The notes under the pieces were generated by a model that had not been told where the DNA came from, ran no database searches, and saw nothing but the letters and a program-made list of their open reading frames with translations. A stretch of 64,000 bases of DNA from Ampullimonas aquatilis (lineage in GTDB: Bacteria; Pseudomonadota; Gammaproteobacteria; Burkholderiales; Burkholderiaceae_D). Shown piece by piece: positions 17,521 through 26,264 of this stretch. Location: assembly GCF_049675895.1 (NCBI RefSeq), contig NZ_CP183834.1, positions 992,001-1,056,000 on the forward strand. Reading direction: 5' to 3'. Every line of letters begins with the position of its first letter. The stretch's first letter is position 1. The position numbers and the translations under genes were made by a program.

Positions 17521-18378
17521 ATGGCAAATCTGACTTGTGGTCGCTATATCCTGACTTTGTCGGCAGTGCGCCCCTTGGTGATGGGGATACTTAATGTGAC
17601 TCCGGATTCCTTTTCTGATGGGGGCCAGTTCGCTATGCTGGACAAGGCGTTGGCCCATGCTCAGGAGATGATTCATGCTGGTGTTGACATCATTGATGTT
17701 GGTGGTGAATCTACCCGGCCTGGCGCAGCTTTGGTATCGTTAGAAGAGGAGCTTGCGCGAGTGTTGCCTATCGTCAAAGCCTTGCGTGATTGTGGCAAGC
17801 CCTTGTCGATTGATACGTATAAGCCCGAGGTCATGCACGCCTGTCTTGCCGAAGGTGCTGACATGATCAATGATGTGAATGCCTTGCAGGCGCCTGGTGC
17901 ACTGGAGGCTGTCAAGCAAAGTCATTGCGCCATTTGTTTGATGCATAAGCAGGGCTCACCGCAGACCATGCAAGTGGCACCTAATTATGATGATGTGGTT
18001 GATGAGGTTCGCCTGTTTCTGATTGATCGGCTTCATTGTTTGCAAACTGCGGGCATCAGCATGGATCGCATTGTGTTGGACCCGGGTTTTGGTTTTGGCA
18101 AGAAACTGGCGCACAATCTGGCTTTGGCCAATACCTTATTGAAAACATCAGTAGCAGATCTGCCTTGGCTGGTTGGCGTGTCGCGTAAGGCCATGCTGGG
18201 TCAATTGACTGGACATGATGTCAGCCAACGGGTTTTGCCCAGCATAGTCGCTGCGTTGGCTTTGGCTCAGCAAGGCGCCAGTATTGTACGAGTGCACGAT
18301 GTCGCTGAAACGATTGAAGCCTTCAAGGTCTGGCAGGCGTTGACGGGTCTACCGATAAATACTGCCAATATGAATTAA
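17521..18378 (+). CDS. folP: Dihydropteroate synthase
   Basis: 285 residues. Signatures of the TIM-barrel enzyme: MGILNVTPDSFSDGG near the N-terminus, DVGGESTRPGA, SIDTYKPEV, LMHKQG, DPGFGFGKKLAHN and GVSRKAMLG. It condenses p-aminobenzoate with dihydropterin pyrophosphate in folate synthesis and is the sulfonamide target. It is followed after 31 bp by glmM, the same order as in E. coli and many proteobacteria. Confidence 0.97.
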   Translation: MANLTCGRYILTLSAVRPLVMGILNVTPDSFSDGGQFAMLDKALAHAQEMIHAGVDIIDVGGESTRPGAALVSLEEELARVLPIVKALRDCGKPLSIDTYKPEVMHACLAEGADMINDVNALQAPGALEAVKQSHCAICLMHKQGSPQTMQVAPNYDDVVDEVRLFLIDRLHCLQTAGISMDRIVLDPGFGFGKKLAHNLALANTLLKTSVADLPWLVGVSRKAMLGQLTGHDVSQRVLPSIVAALALAQQGASIVRVHDVAETIEAFKVWQALTGLPINTANMN

Positions 18379-18409
18379 TTGAATAAAAACCTCAGAAGAA
18401 GGAGAAGCA

Positions 18410-19771
18410 ATGTCACGACGTTATTTTGGTACTGATGGTATTCGCGGCACAGTCGGCGAGTCACCGATTACCCCGGAGTTTGCTTTGCGTCTGGGTTATG
18501 CCGCGGGCAAGGTGTTGGCACATCAGGCTTCATCCGAAAAATCTGTCTCACGACCAGTGGTATTGATTGGCAAAGACACCAGGGTATCTGGTTATATGCT
18601 CGAAGCTGCGCTCGAATGCGGATTTTCTGCGGCAGGGGTTGATGTGATGCTGGCCGGCCCGATGCCGACACCCGCAGTGGCTTATTTGACCCGTGCTTTA
18701 CGGCTTTCCGTTGGCGTGGTCATTTCCGCGTCGCATAATCCTTATCAGGATAACGGCATCAAGTTTTTTTCCAGTCAGGGTGACAAGCTGCCTGACGAAG
18801 TAGAAGCCGAAATTGAACGTGAGTTGGAAAACCCAATGGGTTGTGAATCCTCTGATCATTTGGGCAAGGCCAAGCGCCTGGATGATGCACGCGGTCGCTA
18901 TATTGAATTTTGCAAAAGCACTTTTCCGGCCGAGCTGGACTTGCGCGGCATGAAGATTGTGGTGGATTGCGCGCATGGCGCCGCCTATCAAGTCGCGCCG
19001 GAAGTGTTTCATGAGTTGGGTGCAGAAGTGATTGCCATCGGTAACCAACCCAATGGTTTTAATATCAATGATGGCTATGGAGCGACCGCGCCGGATAACC
19101 TGATTTTGGCGGTGCGTGCCAATAATGCCCAGATTGGTTTGGCGCTGGACGGCGATGCGGATCGTTTGCTGATTGTTGATGCGGCGGGTCGTCTGTATAC
19201 CGGCGATGAACTGCTGTATGTGCTGATAAAAGACCGGCTCCTGGCTGGCCAAAAGATGGCCGGTGCGGTTGGTACCTTGATGACCAATATGGCGGTTGAG
19301 CTGGCCATCAAAAAGCTGGGTGTACAGTTTTTGCGCGCCAAGGTCGGGGATCGTTATATTCTGGAATTGTTACGGGAAAAGCAGAAAACCGAAGCGGGCT
19401 GGATATTAGGCGGCGAGGGCTCGGGACACTTGCTGGTTTTGGACAAACATACCACGGGCGATGGCACCATTTCTGCCTTGCAAGTATTGTCAGCGATTTC
19501 GCGCAGTCAACAATCTTTGGCTGAGCTGACCCAAGAAGTCAATCTGTTCCCGCAAAAACTCATCAATGTGCGGATACAGCCAGGCTATAACTGGCAGGCC
19601 AACGACTATTTGCAAAATGAAATCAGAGCGGTTGAACAGGAGTTGGGCGATACCGGGCGTGTGTTGATCCGAGCTTCCGGGACCGAGCCAGTCTTGCGTG
19701 TTATGGTTGAAGCAGCCGATGCCAATCTGGCGCAAAAGACGGCTGAAAGACTTGCAAAAGCTATTCAGTAA
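18410..19771 (+). CDS. glmM: Phosphoglucosamine mutase
   Basis: 453 residues; AGAAGGAG precedes the ATG. The family start RRYFGTDGIRGTVGESPITPEF, the phosphoserine loop ISASHNPYQDNGIKFF (catalytic Ser108), the metal loop LDGDADRLLI, the sugar loop GGEGSGHLL and the phosphate site RASGTEPVLRVM are all present. It converts glucosamine-6-phosphate to glucosamine-1-phosphate for peptidoglycan and LPS. Confidence 0.98.
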   Translation: MSRRYFGTDGIRGTVGESPITPEFALRLGYAAGKVLAHQASSEKSVSRPVVLIGKDTRVSGYMLEAALECGFSAAGVDVMLAGPMPTPAVAYLTRALRLSVGVVISASHNPYQDNGIKFFSSQGDKLPDEVEAEIERELENPMGCESSDHLGKAKRLDDARGRYIEFCKSTFPAELDLRGMKIVVDCAHGAAYQVAPEVFHELGAEVIAIGNQPNGFNINDGYGATAPDNLILAVRANNAQIGLALDGDADRLLIVDAAGRLYTGDELLYVLIKDRLLAGQKMAGAVGTLMTNMAVELAIKKLGVQFLRAKVGDRYILELLREKQKTEAGWILGGEGSGHLLVLDKHTTGDGTISALQVLSAISRSQQSLAELTQEVNLFPQKLINVRIQPGYNWQANDYLQNEIRAVEQELGDTGRVLIRASGTEPVLRVMVEAADANLAQKTAERLAKAIQ

Positions 19772-19783
19772 GACATTTTATTG

Positions 19784-19854
19784 GGGGTATGTTCAATAAT
19801 AATCTTGTAATGTACGTATTTATTGGGTTATTTATTTTACTGGTATAGAGTATA
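19784..19854 (-). repeat. 71-bp dispersed intergenic element, copy E (inverted)
   Basis: Read on the minus strand it has TATACT (from 19854), GTACAT at offset 39 and CATACCCC at offset 63, the same spacing as copies A, B and D. An arm CAATAA/TTATTG and an inner GTA/TAC pair occupy the hairpin position. It fills the gap between glmM and the next gene. Confidence 0.7.
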
Positions 19855-19857
19855 TTG

Positions 19858-20862
19858 ATGCGATATATCGATCACGGGCAAGGCGGTGAGGCTGCAGTGC
19901 TCAAGCTGCAAGAAACTGCTGCACCGGTGATTCTGACTGGTGAAGTGCTCATAGAGGTTTACATAGCCGGTGTGAATCGGCCCGATGTGGCACAACGCAC
20001 CGGGACTTACCCGCCGCCAGTGGGTGCTTCAACGATTCTTGGACTGGAAGTCGCTGGTCAGGTGATTGCTGTGGCGGACGATATTGCCGCTACGGGTGCC
20101 TGGCCGCAAGTGGGTGACTGGGTCTGCGCCCTGACACCGGGGGGTGCCTATGCCGAATTGGTGAGTACGCCAGCGCAACATTGCCTGCCAATTCCCAAAG
20201 GTTTTGATTTGCTGCAAGCAGCAGCCTTGCCAGAGAATTATTTTACAGTCTGGTTCAATCTGTTTGAACGAGGTGGTTTAAAAGCCGGGGAACGTGTGCT
20301 GATTCATGGTGGTACCAGCGGTATTGGCCTGACAGCAATCCAGTTGGCCAAGGAATTTGGTGCCACGGTGTACACCACGGTCGGCAGCGAGAAGAAACAG
20401 TTGGCGGCCCAGCAGGCTGGTGCTGATCTGGCCATTAATTACCGTAGTGAAGATTTTGTGACAGTGATCAAAGCGCTCACTGAAGGGCAGGGTGTCCAGG
20501 TGGTATTGGACATGGTTGCAGGAGACTATGTGGATCGTAATCTGCGCGTACTCGGTATGGATGGTCGACTGGTGCAAATTGCACTCATGCAAGGGAGTCG
20601 GGCTGACATTAATGTGGCCGCCATCATGACCAAACGCCTGGTTTTTACCGGCTCCACCCTGCGTCCACAAAGTATTGAGCAGAAGGCACGGATCGCTCGG
20701 CAATTACTGCAAAATGTCTGGCCGGTGCTGGAAGCTGGGCGCTGCAAACCGGTCATTGATCGCGTTTATCCTTTGGCCGAAGCAGCACAAGCCCATGTTT
20801 ATATGGAGTCTGGCGCGCATATTGGCAAAATCATGCTACAGGTCAAAACGTCGCCATTTTGA
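19858..20862 (+). CDS. NAD(P)H quinone oxidoreductase, zinc-free MDR family (PIG3-like)
   Basis: 334 residues from ATG 19858. A GroES-like N-terminal domain (GEVLIEVYIAGVNRPDVAQRTGTYPPP...LGLEVAGQVIAV) is followed by a Rossmann domain with NADPH loop IHGGTSGIGLTAIQLAK. Zinc ligands of alcohol dehydrogenases are absent. The NRPDVAQRTGTYPPPVGAS stretch is typical of the human PIG3/TP53I3-like quinone reductases. Substrate is not predictable. It stands between glmM and the Pho-regulated pst operon. Confidence 0.88.
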   Translation: MRYIDHGQGGEAAVLKLQETAAPVILTGEVLIEVYIAGVNRPDVAQRTGTYPPPVGASTILGLEVAGQVIAVADDIAATGAWPQVGDWVCALTPGGAYAELVSTPAQHCLPIPKGFDLLQAAALPENYFTVWFNLFERGGLKAGERVLIHGGTSGIGLTAIQLAKEFGATVYTTVGSEKKQLAAQQAGADLAINYRSEDFVTVIKALTEGQGVQVVLDMVAGDYVDRNLRVLGMDGRLVQIALMQGSRADINVAAIMTKRLVFTGSTLRPQSIEQKARIARQLLQNVWPVLEAGRCKPVIDRVYPLAEAAQAHVYMESGAHIGKIMLQVKTSPF

Positions 20863-20896
20863 CAATCTTGTGTGATTTCAATGACGTTTTGGTGAA

Positions 20897-20918
20897 TGTC
20901 ACAAAGGTGTCATAATTG
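20897..20918 (+). promoter_or_regulatory. Pho box upstream of pstS
   Basis: Two 11-bp direct repeats, TGTCACAAAGG and TGTCATAATTG, match the TGTCA-based PhoB half-site. The site is about 48 bp before the pstS ATG, where a PhoB-activated promoter would have its -35. PhoB itself is encoded downstream in the same cluster. Confidence 0.8.
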
Positions 20919-20965
20919 CAATTTAACCTGCCATATCCCTTAATCATGCTTTAAAGGAGCATTTA

Positions 20966-22003
20966 ATGCGTGCAGGCAAATTTGCAATATTCACCCTGAC
21001 TGTCAGTGCAACAGTCTCCTTGTTTGGCGCCGCCAATGCCGCCGAAATTACCGGTGCTGGTGCTTCATTCCCCGCCCCAATCTATGCTAAATGGGCCGAT
21101 GCCTATCAAAAAGCCACCTCCAACAAAGTTAACTACCAATCCATCGGCTCTTCTGGCGGCATCAAGCAAATCACCGCCAAGACGGTTGATTTTGGTGCTT
21201 CTGACATGCCATTGAAACAGGAAGAGCTGGATCAGAAGGGTATGGCTCAATTCCCTACCGTGATCGGCGGTGTGGTTCCTGTGATTAACTTGCCAGGCGT
21301 CCAACCTGGTGAGTTGCGTCTGACGGGTTCTTTGCTGGCTGATATTTTCTTGGGAAAAATCACCAAGTGGAATGACAAGCATATTGTTGAGTTGAATCCA
21401 AAAGCTAAATTGCCCGATCAGGATATTCTGGTAGTACGCCGTGCTGATGGTTCTGGCACCACATTTATTTTCTCCAACTACTTGTCCAAAGTGAGCGAAG
21501 AGTGGAAGTCCAAAGTGGGTGAGGGCACGACGCTGAACTGGCCAGTGGGTACTGGTGGTAAAGGTAATGATGGCGTTTCGGCTTTTGTGCAACGTCTGAG
21601 TGGTGCAATTGGCTATGTCGAGTATGCTTATGCCAAGCAAAACAAGATGACCCATCTGTCATTGCAGAATGCTTCAGGTAGTTATGTCCAGCCTTCTGAT
21701 AACGCTTTTAAAGCGGCCGCTGCTGCAGCCGACTGGAACAAATCTTTCTACCAAATTCTCACCAATCAAGCCAACAAAGAGGCATGGCCAATTTCAGGCG
21801 CAACTTTCATTCTGATGCACAAGTCGCAGGATAAGCCGGCTCAAGGTGCTGAAGCCCTGAAGTTTTTTGACTGGGCCTTTAAAAATGGTTCTGTAATGGC
21901 TGATGAGCTGGACTATGTGCCTCTGCCAGAGGCTGTTATGAATGTAGTACGTTCCAGCTGGAGTTCCATTAAGGACGCGAACGGCAAAGCAGTACTTCAG
22001 TAA
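20966..22003 (+). CDS. pstS: Phosphate ABC transporter, periplasmic binding protein
   Basis: 345 residues with a Sec signal peptide ending near AANA (about residue 25). The mature start AEITGAGASFPAPIYAKWADAY and the phosphate-binding stretches SIGSSGGIKQI, FGASDMPL and RADGSGTTFIFSNYLSK are typical of PstS. It captures inorganic phosphate in the periplasm and delivers it to PstCAB. AAAGGAG lies upstream of the ATG, and a Pho box further up predicts induction at low phosphate. Confidence 0.98.
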   Translation: MRAGKFAIFTLTVSATVSLFGAANAAEITGAGASFPAPIYAKWADAYQKATSNKVNYQSIGSSGGIKQITAKTVDFGASDMPLKQEELDQKGMAQFPTVIGGVVPVINLPGVQPGELRLTGSLLADIFLGKITKWNDKHIVELNPKAKLPDQDILVVRRADGSGTTFIFSNYLSKVSEEWKSKVGEGTTLNWPVGTGGKGNDGVSAFVQRLSGAIGYVEYAYAKQNKMTHLSLQNASGSYVQPSDNAFKAAAAAADWNKSFYQILTNQANKEAWPISGATFILMHKSQDKPAQGAEALKFFDWAFKNGSVMADELDYVPLPEAVMNVVRSSWSSIKDANGKAVLQ

Positions 22004-22009
22004 TCCCCC

Positions 22010-22049
22010 AAGCTTGTCAGGCAATGATGTCTGGCAAGCTTTTCTTTTT
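22010..22049 (+). terminator. Hairpin between pstS and pstC (partial terminator)
   Basis: AAGCTTGTCAG (22010-22020) and CTGGCAAGCTT (22031-22041) pair with one internal mismatch, followed by TTCTTTTTG. The position suggests attenuation that lets pstS be made in excess over the membrane subunits, as in other pst operons. Confidence 0.6.
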
Positions 22050-22063
22050 GTACAGGTTTCTTC

Positions 22064-23032
22064 ATGACTGATACCACCGATCTCGACCGCCAGCTGATTA
22101 CACCAAGCCCTTGGGGTGACCGAATTTTTGCTGCCGTGGCACGCTTGGCTGCCATTGTGACTTTGCTCATGATGGGTGGCATCATTATTTCGCTGTTCAT
22201 CAGTTCTTGGCCTACCATCAAGGCCTTGGGCTGGAGTTTTATTGTTAGTCCAGACTGGGATCCACCTGCGGATCTCTACGGTGCATTGGTGCCCATTTAT
22301 GGCACGATCGTGACTTCCCTCATTGCTTTGATTATTGCTGTACCCGTCAGTTTTGGTATTGCACTGTTTTTGACCGAACTTTCTCCCGCCTGGTTGCGTC
22401 GCCCACTGGGTACCGCGATTGAATTGCTGGCTGCGATTCCAAGTATTGTTTACGGTATGTGGGGGTTATTGGTTTTTTCTCCGATTTTTGCTGATTATTT
22501 TCAAAAACCCTTGCAGATGACACTGGGTAAGTTACCTGTGATTGGTCAATTATTTTCTGGCCCACCATTGGGTATTGGTATTTTGTGTGCCGGCATTATT
22601 CTGGCCATCATGATCATTCCTTATATTGCCTCTGTGATGCGCGATGTATTTGAAGTAACGCCAACGCTGCTCAAGGAGTCTGCCTACGGTATCGGTTGTA
22701 CAACTTGGGAAGTGATGTGGAACGTGGTGCTACCGTACACCAAGGCCGGTGTGATCGGTGGCGTCATGTTGGGCCTGGGCCGTGCTCTGGGCGAAACCAT
22801 GGCTGTGACTTTTGTGATTGGCAATACCAACGTATTTGGTGGGGCATCGTTGTTTTCACCCGGTAATAGTATTACTTCTGCTTTGGCTAATGAATTTGCT
22901 GAAGCTAGCCCAGGCCTTCATACGTCGGCCTTAATGGAGTTGGGCCTGATTTTGTTCCTGATTACTTTCCTCGTATTGTCTGCATCCAAGATTCTCTTGT
23001 TGAGATTACAAAGATCAGAAGGAACGAAATAA
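22064..23032 (+). CDS. pstC: Phosphate ABC transporter permease PstC
   Basis: 322 residues, about six membrane helices. After a cytoplasmic N-terminus come the first helix (about 25-50) and a long loop (SFIVSPDWDPPADLYGALVPIYGTIVTS). The EAA-type coupling motif reads ESAYGIGCTTWEVMWNVVLPYTKAGVIGGVMLGLGRALGE. It pairs with PstA to form the phosphate channel. Its stop TAA shares a base with the pstA ATG (TAATG), so the two are translationally coupled. Confidence 0.97.
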   Translation: MTDTTDLDRQLITPSPWGDRIFAAVARLAAIVTLLMMGGIIISLFISSWPTIKALGWSFIVSPDWDPPADLYGALVPIYGTIVTSLIALIIAVPVSFGIALFLTELSPAWLRRPLGTAIELLAAIPSIVYGMWGLLVFSPIFADYFQKPLQMTLGKLPVIGQLFSGPPLGIGILCAGIILAIMIIPYIASVMRDVFEVTPTLLKESAYGIGCTTWEVMWNVVLPYTKAGVIGGVMLGLGRALGETMAVTFVIGNTNVFGGASLFSPGNSITSALANEFAEASPGLHTSALMELGLILFLITFLVLSASKILLLRLQRSEGTK

Positions 23033-23973
23033 TGTCGGCGACTAACCCCAGACAATTATCTGAACAAGGAAGCGATATGGCTGAACATACATTGACCGCA
23101 TCCATGCCAATGAGTGCGGATGCAGAAAAGGTGAAAGAGTCTTTGCAGGCGCGTCGTCGACGCACTAACCAACTCGCCCTGACATTGTCCCTGCTTGCCA
23201 TGGTCTTTGGTCTTATCTGGTTGACCTGGATTCTATTTACGACCTTGCGATTGGGTATTGGTGGTCTGTCTCTCTCCCTCTTTACTGAAATGACGCCACC
23301 ACCGAATACTGCTGGCGGTGGTTTGGCCAATGCAATCGCCGGTAGTTTTGCGATGGTAGGTTTGGCTACGCTGGTAGGAACACCATTGGGTATTATGGCA
23401 GGTGTGTTTTTATCAGAGTATGGTCATGGATCAATCGTGGCTAGCATAACCCGTTTTGTGAACGACATTTTGCTGTCAGCGCCATCAATTGTGATTGGTT
23501 TGTTTGTCTATGCGGTGGTGGTCAGCAGAATGGGTAACTTCTCCGGTTATGCCGGCGCAATCTCCCTCGCACTTTTGCAAATTCCTGTGGTGATTCGTAC
23601 GACGGAGAATATGTTGAATCTGGTGCCCAATGCCTTGCGTGAGGCCGCATTTGCGTTAGGTACACCAAAATGGAAGATGATTTCAGCCATTACATTAAAG
23701 GCATCTGTTGCCGGTATTTTGACGGGTGTACTCTTGTCAGTGGCGCGTATCGCTGGCGAGACAGCACCTTTGTTGTTCACTGCACTCTCCAATCAATTTT
23801 GGAGCATGGATATGAGCCAGCCAATGGCTAATTTGCCTGTCACCATATTTAAATTTGCCATGAGTCCTTTCAAAGAATGGCAAGAGCTGGCCTGGGCTGG
23901 CGTATTTCTGATCACATTGGGTGTGCTTGGATTGAATATTCTGGCCCGTACCCTATTCACGAAAAAATCCTGA
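23032..23973 (+). CDS. pstA: Phosphate ABC transporter permease PstA
   Basis: 313 residues from ATG 23032, which overlaps the pstC stop; an alternative ATG at 23077 with AAGGAAG upstream would shorten it by 15. About six membrane helices begin near residue 48. The permease motif is EAAFALGTPKWKMISAITLKASVAGILTGVLLSVARIAGETAPLLFTAL. It forms the membrane channel with PstC. Confidence 0.97.
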   Translation: MSATNPRQLSEQGSDMAEHTLTASMPMSADAEKVKESLQARRRRTNQLALTLSLLAMVFGLIWLTWILFTTLRLGIGGLSLSLFTEMTPPPNTAGGGLANAIAGSFAMVGLATLVGTPLGIMAGVFLSEYGHGSIVASITRFVNDILLSAPSIVIGLFVYAVVVSRMGNFSGYAGAISLALLQIPVVIRTTENMLNLVPNALREAAFALGTPKWKMISAITLKASVAGILTGVLLSVARIAGETAPLLFTALSNQFWSMDMSQPMANLPVTIFKFAMSPFKEWQELAWAGVFLITLGVLGLNILARTLFTKKS

Positions 23974-23981
23974 GGTTAATC

Positions 23982-24770
23982 ATGACTGTTGCCACTATTA
24001 ATGTCGATGCAAATATCAAAGCCAAGATTGAAGTTAAAAATCTAAATTTTTATTACGGTAAGTTTCATGCTTTGAAGAATGTCAACATGAACATACCCAA
24101 TAAGAAAGTGACCGCTTTCATTGGGCCTTCTGGTTGTGGCAAGTCAACCCTGCTACGCACCTTTAACAAGATGTATGCGCTTTATCCAGAGCAGCGTGCT
24201 GAAGGTGAAATCAATATGGATGGTGGTAATTTACTGACGTCCACCCAGAGCATTTCCTTGTTGCGTGCTAAGGTTGGTATGGTTTTTCAAAAACCAACAC
24301 CATTTCCCATGTCTATTTACGATAACATTGCATTCGGTGTCAGAATGTTTGAAAAATTGTCTCGCTCTGAGATGGATGACCGAGTGGAGTGGGCACTGAC
24401 CAAAGCTGCCTTGTGGAATGAAGTAAAAGATAAGTTGCATCAAAGTGGTAACGGCCTTTCCGGTGGTCAACAACAGAGGTTATGTATTGGCAGAGGTATC
24501 GCCATTAAACCCGAAATATTATTGCTCGATGAGCCCTGTTCGGCACTTGATCCAATTTCAACTGGTCGTATTGAAGAGTTAATTGCTGAGCTTAAGGATG
24601 ATTATACCGTTGTCATCGTAACTCACAATATGCAACAGGCCGCACGCTGTTCCGACTACACTGCTTATATGTACCTGGGTGAACTGATTGAGTTTGGTAA
24701 AACTGATCAGATTTTCATGAAGCCAGCACGTAGTGAAACTGAAGATTACATTACTGGCCGTTTCGGCTGA
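23982..24770 (+). CDS. pstB: Phosphate ABC transporter ATP-binding protein
   Basis: 262 residues from ATG 23982 (MTVATINVDANIKAKIEVKN); the frame is open further upstream inside pstA but lacks a start with context. Walker A is GPSGCGKST, the signature motif is LSGGQQQRLCIGRG and Walker B is ILLLDEPCSALD, then H-loop VTHNM. The FYYGKFHAL start and NKMYALYP segment are PstB hallmarks. It powers phosphate import and, with PhoU, takes part in signalling to PhoR. Confidence 0.98.
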   Translation: MTVATINVDANIKAKIEVKNLNFYYGKFHALKNVNMNIPNKKVTAFIGPSGCGKSTLLRTFNKMYALYPEQRAEGEINMDGGNLLTSTQSISLLRAKVGMVFQKPTPFPMSIYDNIAFGVRMFEKLSRSEMDDRVEWALTKAALWNEVKDKLHQSGNGLSGGQQQRLCIGRGIAIKPEILLLDEPCSALDPISTGRIEELIAELKDDYTVVIVTHNMQQAARCSDYTAYMYLGELIEFGKTDQIFMKPARSETEDYITGRFG

Positions 24771-24783
24771 ACCGGAGAGCGCA

Positions 24784-25488
24784 ATGAGTGATAAACATTT
24801 ATCAACACAGTTTGATGCAGAGCTGGCCAAAGTGAGTTCAAAGTTGCTGGAAATGGGTGGATTGGTTGAGGCCCAGGTTAGTCATGCTTTGGCTGCACTG
24901 ATCAATCGGGATATTGAACAGGCCGAATTGGTGATTAGTACGGAGCCACGTATTAATAGCAAGGAAGTGGAGATAGATGCTGATTGCGCCAATATCATGG
25001 CTAGACGTCAGCCTACGGCACGTGATTTGCGTCTGTTATTGGCTATTACCAAGACCATTACCAATCTTGAACGCGTTGGTGACGAGGCCAACCGAATTGC
25101 CAAGATGGCAAAAAACACTTTTGAACAAAATAAACCAATTTCAATTAATTTTTCTGAGTTGAAAATTGCCGGCGATCTGGCATTGCAGTTGCTACGTCGC
25201 TCATTGGATGCATTTGCTCGTCTTGATACTGTAGAGGCTGCTGCAATCGTTCGTGATGATGATGCCATTGATGATGAGTTTCGCAGCTTTGTGCGTAAAC
25301 TGATTACTTTCCTGATGGAAGATCCACGTATCATCTCTGTTGGACTGGATTTGTTGTTCGTCGCTAAAGCAATAGAGCGGATTGGTGATCATGCAAAAAA
25401 TATTGCAGAATTCATCATTTATATTGTCAAGGGAACTGACGTGCGTCATACGCCGTTGGCTGAAATGGAAAAAGAAGCACTTAAATAA
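24784..25488 (+). CDS. phoU: Phosphate signalling protein PhoU
   Basis: 234 residues from ATG 24784 (MSDKHLSTQFDAELAKVSSKLLEMGGLVE). Two three-helix PhoU repeats are visible, with the metal-binding ExxxD motifs in ERVGDEANRIAKMA and ERIGDHAKNIAEFIIYIVKG. PhoU links the Pst transporter to PhoR and keeps the Pho regulon off when phosphate is ample. It lies 13 bp after pstB in the operon. Confidence 0.98.
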   Translation: MSDKHLSTQFDAELAKVSSKLLEMGGLVEAQVSHALAALINRDIEQAELVISTEPRINSKEVEIDADCANIMARRQPTARDLRLLLAITKTITNLERVGDEANRIAKMAKNTFEQNKPISINFSELKIAGDLALQLLRRSLDAFARLDTVEAAAIVRDDDAIDDEFRSFVRKLITFLMEDPRIISVGLDLLFVAKAIERIGDHAKNIAEFIIYIVKGTDVRHTPLAEMEKEALK

Positions 25489-25510
25489 TCATTTTCTTAC
25501 TGACCTTATC

Positions 25511-26227
25511 ATGCCAAGTAGTATCTTAGTTGTCGAAGACGAGCCAGCAATTTCCGAATTGATTGCTGTTAATCTCCAGCATGCCGGGCATCATCCCATC
25601 AAGGCTTTTAATGCTGAACAAGCGCAGCATATCATGACCGATGTGTTACCTGATCTTGTATTATTAGATTGGATGTTGCCAGGCATGTCGGGCGTGACGT
25701 TTGCGCGCAGTCTTCGTTCCAATGATCGGACCAAAGGTATTCCGATTATTATGTTGACGGCTCGTGGCGAAGAGAGTGATAAGGTATTGGGTTTGGAAGC
25801 TGGTGCTGATGACTATGTGACCAAACCGTTTTCACCTAAAGAGCTTTTGGCTAGGATTAAAGCAGTCTTGCGCAGACGAGCGCCGCAGCTTACTGAGGAT
25901 AAGGTCGAAATTAGTGGTCTTTGTCTTGATCCGCTTACGCACAGAGTTTCTGCTAAATACATTGAAAATATCGAAAACAAAGAACAGAACGTTCCTTTGG
26001 ATTTGGGTCCTACGGAGTTTCGACTGCTACATTTTCTAATGACACATCCAGAACGTGTGCATACACGATCACAATTACTTGATCAGGTTTGGGGTGATCA
26101 TGTATTTGTTGAAGAGCGTACTGTCGATGTGCACATCAAACGACTGCGAGCTTCATTGGCACCATCTGGTCATGAACGTCTCGTACAGACTGTGAGAGGG
26201 GCCGGTTACCGATTTGCAACGGCGTGA
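25511..26227 (+). CDS. phoB: Phosphate regulon response regulator PhoB
   Basis: 238 residues from ATG 25511. The receiver domain has acidic pocket EDE, the phosphorylation site Asp53 in VLLDWMLPG, Thr in MLTARG and Lys in DYVTKPFSPKELLARI. The C-terminal winged helix (LGPTEFRLLHFLMTHPERVHTRSQLLDQVWG...RTVDVHIKRLRA) is of OmpR type. It binds Pho boxes such as that at 20897-20918. An insertion of about 10 residues (KYIENIENKEQNV) near the domain junction makes it a little longer than E. coli PhoB (229). Confidence 0.98.
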   Translation: MPSSILVVEDEPAISELIAVNLQHAGHHPIKAFNAEQAQHIMTDVLPDLVLLDWMLPGMSGVTFARSLRSNDRTKGIPIIMLTARGEESDKVLGLEAGADDYVTKPFSPKELLARIKAVLRRRAPQLTEDKVEISGLCLDPLTHRVSAKYIENIENKEQNVPLDLGPTEFRLLHFLMTHPERVHTRSQLLDQVWGDHVFVEERTVDVHIKRLRASLAPSGHERLVQTVRGAGYRFATA

Positions 26228-26264
26228 TTCTTGAATAAAAAGTCATCTCTGCAAGGGTACTGAA

